Part shown: positions 5,987 to 7,248 of the stretch, one piece after another | How positions within the stretch are numbered: position 1 is the stretch's first letter | Layout of the letters: each line of letters starts with the position of its first letter | DNA from: JAKAWM01 sp049966695 | Lineage (GTDB): Bacteria > Actinomycetota > Acidimicrobiia > Acidimicrobiales > Palsa-688 | DNA length: 7,248 nt | Assembly: GCA_049966695.1 (NCBI GenBank) | Contig: JBMFUG010000107.1 | Coordinates: forward strand, 1-7,248 | Direction: 5' to 3' | Notes under the pieces: model-generated | Seen by the model: only the letters and a program-made list of their open reading frames with translations | Databases searched by the model: none | What the model was told of the DNA's origin: nothing | Program-made: the position numbers and the translations under genes

Positions 5987-5992
5987 AGTATA
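5987..5992 (-). promoter_or_regulatory. Integrase -10 box, leaderless
   Basis: On the minus strand TATACT ends 7 bp before the GTG at 5979, which is where transcription would begin. No Shine-Dalgarno is present, so a leaderless message is likely. No good -35 is visible; the -35 position is occupied by one of the GGTATACC palindromes, suggesting repression or activator dependence. Confidence 0.45.
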
Positions 5993-6007
5993 CGAACGGT
6001 AGGTCAC

Positions 6008-6053
6008 TGGTATACCGCGCCACTTAGTGGGAGGGAGCTTGTTGGTATACCGC
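6008..6053. repeat. Paired TGGTATACCGC sites upstream of integrase
   Basis: TGGTATACCGC occurs at 6008-6018 and 6043-6053, exactly 35 bp apart and each containing the palindrome GGTATACC. CCACTTAGTGG (6020-6030), another perfect palindrome around a central T, lies between them. GTATAC also recurs within the integrase -10 at 5988-5993. Sites of this kind between an integrase gene and its tRNA target could be operators or arm-type integrase sites. The choice is open. Confidence 0.55.
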
Positions 6054-6094
6054 CCGCCGCCGGCCGTTTGCTGCATCTACCAGCTACTTTGCAG

Positions 6095-6166
6095 TGCGCC
6101 CCCTGGGATTCGAACCCAGAACCTGCGGATTAAGAGTCCGTTGCTCTGCCGTTGAGCTAGAGGCGC
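6095..6166 (-). tRNA. tRNA-Lys (CUU)
   Basis: The minus strand folds as a cloverleaf. The acceptor is GCGCCTC/GGGGCGC (one G-U). The D-arm is GCTC..GAGC. The anticodon stem ACGGA/TCCGC (last pair mismatched) carries the loop CTCTTAA with anticodon CTT. The T-arm is CTGGG-TTCGAAT-CCCAG and the discriminator is A. The 3' CCA is not encoded (CTG follows). It decodes AAG. Its 3' end faces the integrase start 116 bp away, making it the probable integration target, and the intact 3' end would be one attachment half-site. Confidence 0.93.
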
Positions 6167-6175
6167 GAGTGCCTG

Positions 6176-6205
6176 ATAGTACCTAGCGCGAGGCTACAAG
6201 GCCAA
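6176..6205 (-). promoter_or_regulatory. tRNA-Lys promoter
   Basis: On the minus strand, TTGGCC (6200-6205) and TACTAT (6176-6181) are separated by 18 bp, and the mature tRNA-Lys 5' end begins 9 bases after the -10. This is a good sigma-70-type promoter in the 64-bp gap after tRNA-His, so tRNA-Lys need not depend on readthrough. Confidence 0.55.
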
Positions 6206-6230
6206 CGCGCCTGGTGCACAGACCTTTGGC

Positions 6231-6308
6231 TGGGGTGACCGAGGGGACTCGAACCCCCGACCTCCAGGGCCACAACCTGGCGCTCTAACCAACTGAGCTA
6301 CGGCCACC
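6231..6308 (-). tRNA. tRNA-His (GUG)
   Basis: The minus strand folds as a cloverleaf. The acceptor is GTGGCCG/CGGTCAC, with an extra 5' G (complement of 6308) opposite discriminator C, the hallmark of tRNA-His. The anticodon stem CCAGG/CCTGG carries the loop TTGTGGC, anticodon GTG. The T-arm is GGGGG-TTCGAGT-CCCCT. The 3' CCA is encoded (6231-6233), unlike in the neighbouring tRNA-Lys. Confidence 0.95.
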
Positions 6309-6415
6309 ATGATGTTCTCAGTTTGGCACAGACGGCGCCTCAGCAGGGAGTGCACTAAGCAACGTACCTGCTTTGACCGATGGGGAGAAAGCATTGCGCC
6401 CGCTAGGAGCCCTAC

Positions 6416-6421
6416 AAGGAG
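6416..6421 (+). promoter_or_regulatory. Ribosome binding site of the sigma factor
   Basis: AAGGAG lies 12 nt before the ATG at 6434, a slightly long spacing. No other usable in-frame start lies closer, since the GTG at 6427 is in a frame that stops at once. Confidence 0.5.
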
Positions 6422-6433
6422 TAGACGTGGCCT

Positions 6434-7248
6434 ATGAGAACTGACTGCCCGGACGTAGACCTGGTCCGTTTGTACCTTGACAGCATCGGGCAGTACCCAC
6501 TGCTGACGAGGCAAGACGAGGTCCGCTTATCGCGCCTCATCTGCAACGGCCGCTCGGCGCGCCGAGAGCTGGCGAAGGGAAAAACCACCGGAGCGCGCAA
6601 GCGCCAGCTCCTTCAGATGGCACGCCAAGGCGACAGGGCGGCCGAGCAGTTCATCAACTCCAACCTTCGCCTGGTCGTTTCTATCGCCAAAAGGTACCAG
6701 TCGTCGGACCTGGCTCTTTTGGACCTGGTCCAGGAAGGCAACCTCGGCCTGGTCCATGCCGTCGAAAAGTTCGACTGGCGAAAGGGCTTCAAGTTTTCCA
6801 CCTACGCGACGTGGTGGATCAAACAAGCGATCGGCCGAGGCATAGACAACGCGGGCCGCACCATCCGCCTCCCGATCCATGCTGGAGACCAGGTCCGTCG
6901 GCTGCTGCGAGCCAAGGGCCAGCTCGAAAACCGCCTCGGTCACTCCCCCAGCGTGAGGGACTTGGCCCTCGAGCTAGCCATGCCAGAAGAAGATGTCAAC
7001 CGGTTGCTCATGAACGCGTCTGACCCAGTAAGCCTCGACGCCCCTTTAGGCCCAGAGAGCGACGCCGACCTTGGCGATATCATCGCCGACCTGTCGTCAC
7101 CATCGCCCTTCGAGGTGGTCGCCGGACAAATGATGAGCTCGGAGGTGGAAAAACTCCTCGCGCCTCTCGAAGACAGGGAAAGGGAAATACTTAGGCTCCG
7201 CTACGGCCTGGGCAGCGGTGAGCCCTGTACTCTCGATGAAGTCGGGAC
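6434..7248 (+). CDS. RNA polymerase sigma-70 family factor (RpoD-like, group 1/2), 3' end outside window
   Basis: The first 271 codons of a sigma-70 factor, which directs RNA polymerase to promoters. Region 1.2 is at residues 9-37 (DLVRLYLDSIGQYPLLTRQDE). Region 2 runs from about 68 to 138, with NLRLVVSIAKRY for core binding, DLVQEGNLGLVHAVEKFD, and the -10 recognition helix FSTYATWWIKQAIGR at 121-135. Region 3 starts at RTIRLPIHAGDQ (142). Region 4.1 has LEDREREILRLRYGLG at 245-260, and the window ends as the -35-binding helix of 4.2 begins. Region 1.1 is absent: the protein starts almost at 1.2, which fits a group 2 (SigB/HrdB-like) factor or a short primary one. In region 2.4 the usual 'QAITRA' reads QAIGRG, a possible change in promoter choice. 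The gene is divergent from tRNA-His across a 125-bp gap. Confidence 0.93.
   Translation, partial: MRTDCPDVDLVRLYLDSIGQYPLLTRQDEVRLSRLICNGRSARRELAKGKTTGARKRQLLQMARQGDRAAEQFINSNLRLVVSIAKRYQSSDLALLDLVQEGNLGLVHAVEKFDWRKGFKFSTYATWWIKQAIGRGIDNAGRTIRLPIHAGDQVRRLLRAKGQLENRLGHSPSVRDLALELAMPEEDVNRLLMNASDPVSLDAPLGPESDADLGDIIADLSSPSPFEVVAGQMMSSEVEKLLAPLEDREREILRLRYGLGSGEPCTLDEVG

Noticed and set aside
5402..6076. 224-codon minus-strand ORF and 166-codon plus-strand ORF over the integrase
   Set aside because: The integrase frame carries continuous domain similarity; these are Arg/Gly/Pro-rich frame-shifted shadows.
6373..6407. TTGACC as a -35 for the sigma factor gene
   Set aside because: No acceptable -10 lies 16-19 bp downstream; the nearest TA-containing hexamer is 23 bp away.
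1..7248. CRISPR array or toxin-antitoxin pair
   Set aside because: No regularly spaced repeat series and no small paired genes with recognisable toxin or antitoxin motifs are visible on either strand.

Overview
This is high-GC DNA. The family content is a group 1/2 sigma-70 factor, COG1237-type MBL and beta-hydroxyacid dehydrogenase enzymes, an IS1634-family element, and promoters sitting directly on start codons (leaderless). Together these suggest an actinobacterium, perhaps an acidimicrobial-type lineage. The phylum-level guess is inference; no marker in the window settles it.

Layout. Bases 1-137 hold the last 44 codons of a protein resembling the SecD P1-head region. Bases 138-275 are intergenic and contain a 21-bp-period tandem repeat. 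Bases 276-1331 (+) encode a metallo-beta-lactamase-fold hydrolase of the MJ0301/COG1237 type. It converges on a 3-hydroxyisobutyrate-dehydrogenase-like enzyme (1439-2350, -). Upstream of that enzyme on the same strand lies a dhaL remnant (2412-2726, -), the C-terminal half only of a dihydroxyacetone-kinase ADP-binding subunit. Bases 2727-2940 hold no recognisable gene but have strong palindromes.

The centre is an IS1634-family insertion sequence (2941-4911). It has perfect 21-bp terminal inverted repeats and one 588-codon transposase, in which the usual second catalytic Asp appears to be Gly. Its right end truncates a tyrosine integrase (4879-5979, -) just before the boxes that would carry the HxxR motif and the nucleophilic Tyr. 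The missing part of the integrase is not on the other side of the IS, and the 5' half of dhaL is missing too, so DNA was probably deleted around this IS.

The integrase carries an extra N-terminal HNH-like module with degenerate active-site positions. It starts 116 bp from the 3' end of a tRNA-Lys(CUU) gene, the arrangement expected of an element integrated at a tRNA. The interval between them has repeated GGTATACC palindromes and a -10 box at leaderless distance. A tRNA-His(GUG) gene follows. Divergent from the tRNAs is a sigma-70 family factor running off the right edge (6434-7248, +).

Interpretation: the right part (tRNA-His, tRNA-Lys, sigma factor) and the left part (MBL hydrolase, dehydrogenase) look like ordinary chromosome. 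The middle is the wreck of a tRNA-Lys-integrated element, reduced to a truncated integrase plus an IS. I see no intact novel defence or mobile system. The most interesting points are the HNH-like/tyrosine-recombinase fusion and the apparently catalytically broken IS at the deletion junction.
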